From: Verrucomicrobiota bacterium
GTDB taxonomy: Bacteria > Verrucomicrobiota > Verrucomicrobiia > Limisphaerales > UBA1100
NCBI GenBank assembly: GCA_028872685.1
Contig: JAPKEI010000032.1
Span: 1-13,445 of the forward strand
Direction: 5' to 3'
DNA length: 13,445 nt
Shown: piece by piece, positions 1 through 6,142 of the stretch
Position numbering within the stretch: position 1 is the first letter of the stretch
Layout: the number at the start of each line of letters is the position of its first letter
Position numbers and translations under genes: made by a program
The notes under the pieces: model-generated
What the model was told of the DNA's origin: nothing
Databases searched by the model: none
The model's input: only the letters and a program-made list of their open reading frames with translations

Positions 1-952
1 AGGTATTGTGCAGTTCGATGAGTTTCTGCACTTCATCATCAAATTTTAATTCCTTACGGATGTCGCCTTCGAAATCTGCGAGGGCGAGTTTCACGTAGGT
101 GATGGTTCGGTGCTCTGGCACATAATATTGATTGGCGACTAGATCGAAATCGTTGGTGAACCTTTCAGCTTTTGTGATATCCGTGTAGTTGGTCGCGCTG
201 GCGGTGTGGTTGGTGAGGGAAATGAACGCGGCTTCAACGGCGTACTTTAGATTTTCTTGCGCGAGGGTTTCGGCCATATCCGCATCGGGCCAAAACCCGG
301 CGCGGCGGGTCATGATTTCATTGAGCTGCATGAGTGTGAGCTGGCTGCGCAGGTAATCTTCGAATTGCTCCTGCCCGATACGGTCTTTCTTGATGAAGCC
401 GCCTTTAGACAGTTGTTCCAGAAGTTGGTCGTATTGGTCGACGTTGTATTCCTGCGCGCCGTGGATGGTTTGCACCATGGAATTCCGCGCGGCGTTTACA
501 GCACTGTCGCTTATCATGATGCCCAGTTGTTTTTTGGCCAGGGTCAACTGTCGCAGTCGAATTCGAGCGCGGTATTCCAAACTGTTGATGTCATCGTAGT
601 TATCGCCATTGAGATCGATTTGACGTGAGTCCCCGGCCATACGTTGAGCGTTTAGCTGGGGGTAGGGTGGGGGGGTTTGTATGAGTTTGATAGCCTCTTC
701 CATACGGCCAGCTTGAAACAGTTGTTGGGCAAGCATCTGACGTTGACGCGGCCAGTTAATGATTTGACCCAGAGCATTGTCGATTAGCACCTGATCGCGC
801 GCTCGTTCCACTGCTTCGGCATCAGCGGTGATCGTGCCACCGGAGTCAAAGGGGTCAAATCCGGGCGTGAAAAAGACGACAAAGCTGATGACGACCACAA
901 TAATGATCGCTATCCAGAGCGGCTGCGAGTGTTTACGAAAGGTTCCAAACAT
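1..952 (-). CDS. Membrane-anchored PpiD/SurA-like peptidyl-prolyl isomerase, N-terminal part (cut by left edge)
   Basis: Reading the minus strand from an ATG at 952-950 gives 317 codons without a stop, and the frame leaves the window still open, so the C-terminus is missing. The protein begins MFGTFRKHSQPLW. A hydrophobic segment at about residues 12-29 ends in FFTP, which fits a single N-terminal membrane anchor with the rest in the periplasm. A long, charged, mostly helical region follows (for example around GGFIKKDRIGQEQFEDYL), resembling the N-terminal chaperone domain of SurA/PpiD proteins. The parvulin isomerase domain, if present, would lie off the left edge, so catalytic activity cannot be judged. 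The likely role is folding of exported or outer-membrane proteins. The gene is divergent from the lipoprotein gene at 1067. No good ribosome binding site is seen. An untested alternative is a PpiD-like chaperone without an isomerase domain. Confidence 0.8.
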   Translation of the reverse strand, partial: MFGTFRKHSQPLWIAIIIVVVISFVVFFTPGFDPFDSGGTITADAEAVERARDQVLIDNALGQIINWPRQRQMLAQQLFQAGRMEEAIKLIQTPPPYPQLNAQRMAGDSRQIDLNGDNYDDINSLEYRARIRLRQLTLAKKQLGIMISDSAVNAARNSMVQTIHGAQEYNVDQYDQLLEQLSKGGFIKKDRIGQEQFEDYLRSQLTLMQLNEIMTRRAGFWPDADMAETLAQENLKYAVEAAFISLTNHTASATNYTDITKAERFTNDFDLVANQYYVPEHRTITYVKLALADFEGDIRKELKFDDEVQKLIELHNT

Positions 953-953
953 A

Positions 954-1036
954 GGCTTGTAAAATGAGACGCGAACGCATAGCGCACTGCCTCCGGTCGG
1001 TCAAACCAATTTCCCCGCCAAATCGCTTTACAAGCC
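954..1036. repeat. 10-bp inverted repeat flanking the divergent intergenic region
   Basis: GGCTTGTAAA at 954-963 and its exact reverse complement TTTACAAGCC at 1027-1036 bracket a 63-base spacer between the divergent isomerase and lipoprotein genes. Both divergent transcripts therefore carry TTTACAAGCC close to their first codons. Pairing stops cleanly at both ends. It could be a shared operator, a duplicated leader element or chance. No function is assigned. Confidence 0.4.
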
Positions 1037-1066
1037 ACCGCGCCAGTGCAAGGCTACCAGTCCATC

Positions 1067-1453
1067 ATGACACGGCAAACGGGTATCCTCATTATTTTTC
1101 TCACTGCGCTGCTGCTGGGCGGCTGCGCCCGCGCCACACTCACCAACCTCACGGTTAACAGCCAGCCGCGCGACGCCAATGGCCTCTATCGCGTGGAGAT
1201 CATTTGGGAAGACAACGCCAATGGCGTGCGGCACGAGACGGTGCAGCCGGTGGTTTTGGTGGGCACCAACGCCTTTCCCATGCAACGCACCGCACTGGTT
1301 TCCAACCGCTGGGAAACCCTCCTGCCCGTGGCGGCAGACGCGCCGGGCGTGGCCTATCGCATTCGCGTAGACTGGAAATTCAACGCCATTCCAGTGCCTG
1401 AGGCCAATAGCAAAATGTCCGGGGCGTTTAAGTTGATCATAAAAGATAAATGA
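1067..1453 (+). CDS. Small predicted lipoprotein of unknown function
   Basis: The product is 128 aa from the ATG at 1067. It has a textbook lipoprotein signal: MTRQTG, a hydrophobic stretch at residues 7-17, then the lipobox LGGC with the acylated cysteine at position 20. Alanine follows the cysteine, so an Asp+2 inner-membrane retention signal is absent and outer-membrane placement is plausible. A GTG at 1046 would add seven residues (MQGYQSI). I prefer 1067 because it gives a signal peptide of normal shape. The mature part (about 108 residues) has alternating hydrophobic and polar stretches such as YRVEIIWED and YRIRVDWKF, suggesting a small beta-sandwich (inference). I recognise no family. 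The stop overlaps the next start as ATGA (1450-1453), so the two genes are probably co-translated. The antisense ORF across this locus looks like a shadow. Confidence 0.7.
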   Translation: MTRQTGILIIFLTALLLGGCARATLTNLTVNSQPRDANGLYRVEIIWEDNANGVRHETVQPVVLVGTNAFPMQRTALVSNRWETLLPVAADAPGVAYRIRVDWKFNAIPVPEANSKMSGAFKLIIKDK

Positions 1454-1863
1454 TTCGGTCGATGCCAAACTGGATTCGTCACGCCTTACGGGTAGCCGTA
1501 ATTGTGACTTTTGCTTTTGGGCTGGGGCCGCGCTTGGTGTTATTGCAGTTGGTTGCTTGGGGTAATATGACTTCAGTTAATCTCGAGGTCATGCCTTTGG
1601 ATCAGGCACTTGAAAAAGCCATAAGTGGGAGGGATATCTGTGATATCTGCCGAATTATCCGGCAAACCCAAAACCACCAGAATGGAGTGTCAAATGAAGC
1701 AGTCCTGGCAAATGTTCTTAGTCCGTTGATCCCTTTATCCCCAATTGATGTTAGGGTTCTCGATGTTTCCTGTGAGTCATCGTGCTGCGTTATCGATCCG
1801 TGTTCGATTTTCATAATTGAACAACTCCCCCCCCCTTCGCCTCCGCCTCGATTGGTGGCTTAG
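1450..1863 (+). CDS. Small exported or membrane-anchored cysteine-containing protein, function unknown
   Basis: The product is 137 aa. The start overlaps the lipoprotein stop by four bases. A second ATG at 1462 (MPNWIRHALRV) would do equally well. A hydrophobic segment at about residues 12-36 (ending LLQLVAW) suggests a signal anchor. A CxxC follows in RDICDICRII (C64, C67), with further cysteines at 108, 112, 113 and 118, and a proline-rich end (PPPSPPP). The order hydrophobic segment, LQ-VAW, then Cys-x-x-Cys resembles short hypothetical proteins I associate with Verrucomicrobia genomes. That is recollection, not a search. Paired cysteines suggest disulfides or metal binding (inference). 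The region is visibly less GC-rich than the pur genes. The C-terminal frame depends on a run of nine Cs at 1827-1835, so the last dozen residues are uncertain. Confidence 0.6.
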   Translation: MIRSMPNWIRHALRVAVIVTFAFGLGPRLVLLQLVAWGNMTSVNLEVMPLDQALEKAISGRDICDICRIIRQTQNHQNGVSNEAVLANVLSPLIPLSPIDVRVLDVSCESSCCVIDPCSIFIIEQLPPPSPPPRLVA

Positions 1864-1884
1864 CTTCCTTTCCCCTTAAACACG

Positions 1885-1947
1885 AAACCCGTAAAGTGCC
1901 TATGAGGCTTTCTACGGTTTATAGTAGCTACCTGACATGGTGCTACT
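1885..1947 (+). promoter_or_regulatory. Two consecutive stem-loops in the leader of the prepilin-like gene
   Basis: Hairpin 1 (1885-1920) is an imperfect palindrome. AAACCCGTAAAG at its 5' side faces CTTTCTACGGTTT at its 3' side, with an inner GCC-TATGA-GGC stem. Hairpin 2 (1923-1947) pairs AGTAGC with GCTACT and ACC with GGT around the loop TGACAT, with one bulged T. Neither is followed by a T-run, so they do not look like a terminator. A weak promoter reading also exists: CTGACA at 1932-1937 and TATAAA at 1953-1958, spaced 15 bases, which is shorter than ideal and overlaps hairpin 2. Possible roles are a cis-acting RNA leader, an operator or a short repeat element. No known riboswitch class is identified. 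Confidence 0.4.
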
Positions 1948-1980
1948 CAAAATATAAAAATCAAAAACTCGAGATATAAG

Positions 1981-2733
1981 ATGAATAAAGAAGAAATAAA
2001 AGAAGCCCGTCAGGCGGGTTTTACTCTAATTGAACTTCTGGTGGTTATCGCAATTATTGGGATCTTAGCCTCCATGCTCCTGCCCGCCCTCGCGCGTGCT
2101 AAGGCCAAAGCTGCCCGCATCAAGTGCGTAAACAATCTTGCGCAGATTGGGAAAGCCTCTATTGGCTTTGCTCAGGACAACGGAGGTCGGATGCCTTGGC
2201 AATTGACCCCCCGTGGAATCATGAATCATTTTGGTCATCACACAATGCATTCCCGAATGACGGGTTGCATTATTGGGATGGCGGCCATGAAAAGTGAACT
2301 ACAGACGGCCAAGATAATCACCTCTCCCTGTGATGCCGCCCGCGAGGCTGCAAATGAGGTTTGTCAGTCCAAATGGGCAAGCTATAACACAAAGGCTCAA
2401 GGCCATAACATGGAGTTGGCAAAGGCGATCAGTTATGGGTTTGTAGAGGGTGCTGACAGTGTTCGTCCCGCCTCCATCCTCGCGGTGACACTAAACGTGC
2501 ATGGCGAGGACCTTGCGGCTGCTGATTGGTGTGGTGCGGATGAAGACTCCCCGCCTGCGAACGCTTTCACAGGGTTAAATAAAAGTCAGGGCCAGTTGGT
2601 ATTAATGGATGGTAGCGCGAAGCAATCTACTGATGCAGATCTTGGAGCCAGCGGAAAGCTCGTTAAGGCGCACATTAATTCAAGAGGCGGAGTGACCATG
2701 GGACCTTCTAAAACTACGGTGTTTCGAAAATAG
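1981..2733 (+). CDS. Prepilin-like protein with N-terminal cleavage/methylation motif (type II secretion / type IV pilin-like)
   Basis: The product is 250 aa. After a short charged leader (residues 1-13, ending QAG) comes the prepilin motif GFTLIELLVVIAIIGILAS. The prepilin peptidase is expected to cut between G13 and F14 and to methylate F14. E18 is the conserved Glu5 of the mature pilin. A membrane helix at about residues 14-36 is followed by LARAKAKAARIKCVNNLAQIG, which is typical of the large prepilin-like families of Verrucomicrobiota, Planctomycetota and Lentisphaerota. Near the C-terminus, QLVLMDGSAKQS matches the short DG motif these proteins carry. The role is probably a surface or pseudopilus-like subunit. 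These families are very numerous per genome and their exact functions are mostly unknown. It appears to be a single-gene unit with a structured leader upstream and a strong terminator downstream. No Shine-Dalgarno motif is seen. Confidence 0.85.
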   Translation: MNKEEIKEARQAGFTLIELLVVIAIIGILASMLLPALARAKAKAARIKCVNNLAQIGKASIGFAQDNGGRMPWQLTPRGIMNHFGHHTMHSRMTGCIIGMAAMKSELQTAKIITSPCDAAREAANEVCQSKWASYNTKAQGHNMELAKAISYGFVEGADSVRPASILAVTLNVHGEDLAAADWCGADEDSPPANAFTGLNKSQGQLVLMDGSAKQSTDADLGASGKLVKAHINSRGGVTMGPSKTTVFRK

Positions 2734-2751
2734 AGCACGGGCATCCTCACG

Positions 2752-2779
2752 AAGGCACCCTGTAAGGGGTGCCTTTTTT
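2752..2779 (+). terminator. Intrinsic terminator of the prepilin-like gene
   Basis: A perfect 9-bp stem (AAGGCACCC at 2752-2760 with GGGTGCCTT at 2767-2775) encloses the six-base loop TGTAAG. The T-run 2774-2779 follows directly. It lies 19 bases after the prepilin stop codon and separates that gene from the purine operon. Confidence 0.9.
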
Positions 2780-2814
2780 ATGTCAATAACCCCAATAAAT
2801 GCCCCTTGACCGCA

Positions 2815-2851
2815 GGCAGGCAAATGCTGTCTTTGGGGGGGCAGCCTTTTT
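2815..2851 (+). promoter_or_regulatory. Terminator-like hairpin before purS, possible attenuator
   Basis: GCTGTC (2826-2831) can pair with GGCAGC (2840-2845) around a G-rich loop (one G-U pair), followed by C and five Ts (2847-2851). The T-run ends only six bases before the purS start. The upstream arm CAGGCA (from 2815) could instead pair with TGCTG (2825-2829), which would break the terminator-like stem. Two mutually exclusive folds just ahead of a biosynthetic operon look like attenuation, but the stem is short and the evidence is by eye only. TTGACC at 2806-2811 could be a -35 box, but no convincing -10 follows. Confidence 0.35.
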
Positions 2852-2857
2852 GAAGGA

Positions 2858-3097
2858 ATGAAAGCCAAAGTCATCATCACCCCCAAGCGCGCGGTGCTCG
2901 ATCCTCAGGGCAAAACTGTGCAGACCGCCCTCGAACACATGGGTTGCTCCGGCGTGAGTGACGTGCGCATCGGCAAATACATTGAGATCGAAATGGACGG
3001 CGACCGCGAAACCGTCGAAGCCAAGCTCAGCGAATACGCCGACAAATTTCTCGCCAATCCGAACATCGAAGACTACCGGCTCGTTTTCGAGGACTGA
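2858..3097 (+). CDS. purS: Phosphoribosylformylglycinamidine synthase subunit PurS
   Basis: The product is 79 aa, the usual PurS length (about 80). It opens MKAKVIITPKRAVLDPQGKT and contains VRIGKYIEIEMDG, both hallmarks of the family. PurS has no catalytic site. It is the small dimeric subunit that bridges PurQ and PurL in the cytosolic FGAM synthase complex (FGAR + ATP + glutamine to FGAM), as in Bacillus and Thermotoga. First gene of the operon. Its stop overlaps the purQ start by one base (TGATG, 3095-3099). The purine-rich GAAGGA at 2852-2857 abuts the ATG with no spacer, which is too close for a standard ribosome binding site, so the start is chosen on homology. Confidence 0.95.
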   Translation: MKAKVIITPKRAVLDPQGKTVQTALEHMGCSGVSDVRIGKYIEIEMDGDRETVEAKLSEYADKFLANPNIEDYRLVFED

Positions 3098-3804
3098 TGA
3101 AGTTCGCCGTACTCCAGTTCCCCGGCTCCAATTGCGATCAGGATTGCGTGCACGTGCTGCGCTCGGTGTTCGGTTATCCCACGCGGTTGCTCTGGCACAA
3201 GGAATACTCAGTGGGCGACGCCGATGCGGTGATCATCCCCGGCGGCTTCAGCTACGGCGATTATCTTCGCACCGGTTCCATCGCGCGCTTCAGCCCCGTG
3301 ATGGGCGCGGTCAAGGAATTCGCCGATAACGGCGGCCTTGTGCTAGGCATCTGCAATGGGTTTCAAATTCTGTGCGAAGCGGGCTTGCTCCCCGGCGCAC
3401 TCATTCGCAATCGCTCTTTGCAGTTTCGCTGCGAACACGTTTACCTCCAAGTGGCCTCGCATAATTCCCCTTTTACCGGCCAAATCCCAGAAGACAAAAA
3501 TCTCCGCATCCCCATCGCCCACGGCGAAGGTAATTATTTTTGTGACGACGAAACCCTGCAGTCACTCGAGGACAACGACCAAGTTCTGTTCCAATACGTC
3601 GACGCCGAAGGCGACCTCACCGACCACGCCAACCCCAACGGATCGCGCGCCAATATCGCCGGCATCTGCAACGAGAAACGCAACGTCGGCGGAATGATGC
3701 CCCACCCCGAACGCGCCTCCGAAGCCATCCTCGGCGGCGATGATGGCCGCCTCATTTTCCAAAGCCTCATCACCGCCCTGAAAAATCAACCCACCCTCGC
3801 TTGA
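3097..3804 (+). CDS. purQ: Phosphoribosylformylglycinamidine synthase glutaminase subunit PurQ
   Basis: The product is 235 aa, close to the usual 220-235. It is a class I glutamine amidotransferase that releases ammonia from glutamine and channels it to PurL in step 4 of IMP synthesis. The N-terminus MKFAVLQFPGSNCDQD is typical. The oxyanion/nucleophile elbow LGICNGFQIL places the catalytic Cys at 86. The second part of the triad is in MPHPERASE (H203, E205). The family motif PGGFSYGDYLR is at about residues 48-58. No residue appears to be missing. It overlaps purS by one base and purL by one base, consistent with translational coupling of the three subunits of one complex. Confidence 0.96.
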   Translation: MKFAVLQFPGSNCDQDCVHVLRSVFGYPTRLLWHKEYSVGDADAVIIPGGFSYGDYLRTGSIARFSPVMGAVKEFADNGGLVLGICNGFQILCEAGLLPGALIRNRSLQFRCEHVYLQVASHNSPFTGQIPEDKNLRIPIAHGEGNYFCDDETLQSLEDNDQVLFQYVDAEGDLTDHANPNGSRANIAGICNEKRNVGGMMPHPERASEAILGGDDGRLIFQSLITALKNQPTLA

Positions 3805-6128
3805 TGCCCTCCGATCCCGCCATTACGCCGGAGTTAGTTGCCGAGCACAACCTCACTCCGGAGGAGTATGAGGGCATTCTGGAATTGCTCGGAAGGGAGC
3901 CAAACTACACAGAGCTGGGCATCTTCAGCGTAATGTGGAGCGAGCATTGCTCGTATAAAAACACGCGCGCTTTATTAAAGGGGTTTCCAACGCAATCGCC
4001 ACGCGTGCTTGTGGCGGCGGGTGAGGAGAATGCCGGCATTCTCGATATCGGCGATGACCTCGCCATTTCATTTAAAATCGAAAGCCACAATCATCCCAGT
4101 GCCGTGGAGCCCTTCCAAGGCGCGGCCACTGGCGTGGGCGGCATCATTCGCGATATTTTCACAATGGGCGCGCGGCCGGTTTGCGCTATCAATTCGCTGC
4201 GCTTTGGCGAGCTGAGCAATCCCGATGTGCGGCGGCTCTTTCGCGGCGTGGTCAGCGGCATCGCGCATTATGGAAATTGCTTTGGTATTCCAACCGTCGG
4301 CGGCGAGGTTTATTTTGATAAAAGCTACGAGGGCAATCCGCTCGTGAATGCGTTTGCGTTGGGCGTGTTGCGGCACGACCAAATTGCTCGCGGCGCGGCA
4401 AAGGGTGTCGGCAATCCCGTTTTCTATGTCGGCCCCGCCACGGGGCGTGATGGGCTTGCAGGCGCGGCGTTTGCTTCGCAGGATCTCACGGAGGAATCGG
4501 CCGAGCACCAGCGCGGCGCAGTGCAAGTGGGCGATCCGTTTATGGAAAAGCTCTGCATGGAAGCCTGCCTCGAATTGCTGGCCACCGGCGCGGTGGCGGG
4601 CATTCAGGATATGGGCGCAGCTGGGCTCACGTGCTCCACTTGCGAAACGGCGGCGCGTGGCGGTACGGGCATTGAGATTGATTTGGCGAAGGTGCCGCAG
4701 CGCAGTCCGGATATGACGCCGTATGAAATTTTGCTCAGCGAATCGCAGGAGCGAATGCTCATCATTATCGAACAAGGCCGCGAGGAGGAGGTGAAACGCA
4801 TCTTCGACAAATGGGATTTGCCGTGGGCCGAAATCGGCAACGTGACGGGCACCGGCCAAATGGTCGTAAAAAATCACGGCCAAATGGTCGTCGACCTCCC
4901 CGCTAGCAAGCTTGCCGATGATGCCCCAATTTATCATCGCGAAGCCACGGAGCCCAAGTACCTTGCCGCCGTGCGCGCCTTCACGCTGGAAGGCATCGAC
5001 GATTTGGACGACCCTACCGCCGCGCTTGGCAAGCTGCTCAAGTGGCCGACCATCGCCTCCAAGAATTGGGTATACCGTCAGTACGACCATATGGTGCGCG
5101 CCAACACGATGGTTAATCCCGGTAGCGACGCCGCTGTCATTCGCATCAAGGCCGACAGCATTCCCGGTGCTGGCAACAGCAAAGATGGCAATGGCGATTT
5201 CCCTGAAAAGATTCTCGCCCTCGCGGTCGATTGCAATGCTACCCACGTTTATCTCGATCCATTCGAGGGCGCGAAAGCCGCGGTCGCCGAGTGCGCCCGC
5301 AACCTCGCGTGTAGCGGTGCTACCCCGATTGGATCCACGGATAATCTAAACTTTGGCAATCCGCACAATCCTGAGTTGTTTTGGCAACTCAAAGAATCCG
5401 TGCGTGGCTTGGCAGAAGGCTGCGCGGCATTTGATGCGCCGGTTACCGGCGGCAACGTTAGCCTCTACAACCAAAACCCCGAAGGAGCCATCGACCCCAC
5501 GCCCACGATGGCGATGGTGGGCCTCATCGAAGACGCGGCCCATGTGACGACCCAGTGGTTTAAGGACGAAGGCGACGCAATCATTTTATTGGGCGAACCG
5601 CTGGATGCGGAGGATGCGCTTCACGGTCTCGGCGGCTCGGCGTTTTTGCAGGTATTGCACGATCAAAAGACCGGCACGCCGTCGCGCTGCAATCTGGAAA
5701 CCGAACGCACCCTCGGCACCACGCTGCTGGGCCTCATCCAAAGTGGCCTCGTCAAAGGCGCGCACGATTGCGCTGAGGGCGGTCTTGCGGTGGCGTTGGC
5801 GGAGTGTTGCTTCTCTGAACTGGAAGGCCGCAACACACCGCGCTTCATCGGCGCGGAAATTGATTTGAGCAAACTGAAAAGCGAGCGCCTTGACGCGCTG
5901 TTGTTTGGCGAAACCCTCGGGCGCATTGTCATCACCACTTCAGAGCTGGACTCCGTGAAAGCCGTCGAGCGTGCCAAATTGATGGGCGTGCCCGCGCGGC
6001 GCATCGGCACGGTGGGCGAGGTGAAAGGCGCGGCATTGAAAATTAAGTCGACGACTGGCGAGTGGTCGTGGGAGGTTGCCCGTTTACACGACCTTTGGTG
6101 GAACTCAATCGACAACGCAATGGCCTAA
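3804..6128 (+). CDS. purL: Phosphoribosylformylglycinamidine synthase synthetase subunit PurL (short, PurSQ-dependent type)
   Basis: The product is 774 aa from the ATG at 3804. A TTG at 3801 would add one residue, but the ATG overlaps the purQ stop by one base just as purQ overlaps purS. The length fits the short PurL class (about 720-780 aa), not the roughly 1300-aa fused enzyme of Gammaproteobacteria, and agrees with purS and purQ being present. PurL uses ATP to activate FGAR and ammonia from PurQ to make FGAM. Motifs include MWSEHCSYKNTR (about 44-55), ESHNHPSAVEPFQGAATGVG (93-112, the nucleotide and metal site; the catalytic His of the Thermotoga enzyme lies in this SHNHP segment) and GNCFGIPTVGGEVYFD (157-172). 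The C-terminal half repeats the AIRS-like fold, with ALAECCFSELEG a usual late motif. It is followed 14 bases later by purF. Confidence 0.96.
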   Translation: MPSDPAITPELVAEHNLTPEEYEGILELLGREPNYTELGIFSVMWSEHCSYKNTRALLKGFPTQSPRVLVAAGEENAGILDIGDDLAISFKIESHNHPSAVEPFQGAATGVGGIIRDIFTMGARPVCAINSLRFGELSNPDVRRLFRGVVSGIAHYGNCFGIPTVGGEVYFDKSYEGNPLVNAFALGVLRHDQIARGAAKGVGNPVFYVGPATGRDGLAGAAFASQDLTEESAEHQRGAVQVGDPFMEKLCMEACLELLATGAVAGIQDMGAAGLTCSTCETAARGGTGIEIDLAKVPQRSPDMTPYEILLSESQERMLIIIEQGREEEVKRIFDKWDLPWAEIGNVTGTGQMVVKNHGQMVVDLPASKLADDAPIYHREATEPKYLAAVRAFTLEGIDDLDDPTAALGKLLKWPTIASKNWVYRQYDHMVRANTMVNPGSDAAVIRIKADSIPGAGNSKDGNGDFPEKILALAVDCNATHVYLDPFEGAKAAVAECARNLACSGATPIGSTDNLNFGNPHNPELFWQLKESVRGLAEGCAAFDAPVTGGNVSLYNQNPEGAIDPTPTMAMVGLIEDAAHVTTQWFKDEGDAIILLGEPLDAEDALHGLGGSAFLQVLHDQKTGTPSRCNLETERTLGTTLLGLIQSGLVKGAHDCAEGGLAVALAECCFSELEGRNTPRFIGAEIDLSKLKSERLDALLFGETLGRIVITTSELDSVKAVERAKLMGVPARRIGTVGEVKGAALKIKSTTGEWSWEVARLHDLWWNSIDNAMA

Positions 6129-6142
6129 CAGATAAACGCGGG

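Noticed and set aside
257..628. 123-aa plus-strand frame at the left end
   Set aside because: It is antisense to the minus-strand isomerase frame, which is open over all 952 bases and has a membrane anchor and chaperone-like sequence.
1028..1468. 146-aa minus-strand frame over the lipoprotein gene
   Set aside because: The plus-strand frame has a convincing lipobox signal peptide and a coupled downstream gene. The minus frame has no signal or motif and overlaps the divergent promoter region.
3801..3803. TTG as purL start
   Set aside because: The ATG at 3804 gives the same one-base overlap seen at purS/purQ and a more usual start codon.
4853..4891. 15-bp direct repeat in purL (CGGCCAAATGGTCGT twice), giving a GQMVV repeat
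   Set aside because: It is in frame within a PurL region where related enzymes also have two similar short strands. It is probably coincidental similarity rather than a mobile or regulatory repeat.
4068..5246. 392-aa open frame antisense to purL
   Set aside because: It lies wholly inside a clear purL gene. Its composition (rich in A, R, H) is what antisense frames of GC-rich coding DNA produce, and it has no recognisable motif.
6062..6142. Upstream in-frame start of purF inside purL
   Set aside because: It would add 27 residues ahead of the propeptide. The ATG at 6143 gives the expected 11-residue propeptide before the catalytic cysteine.
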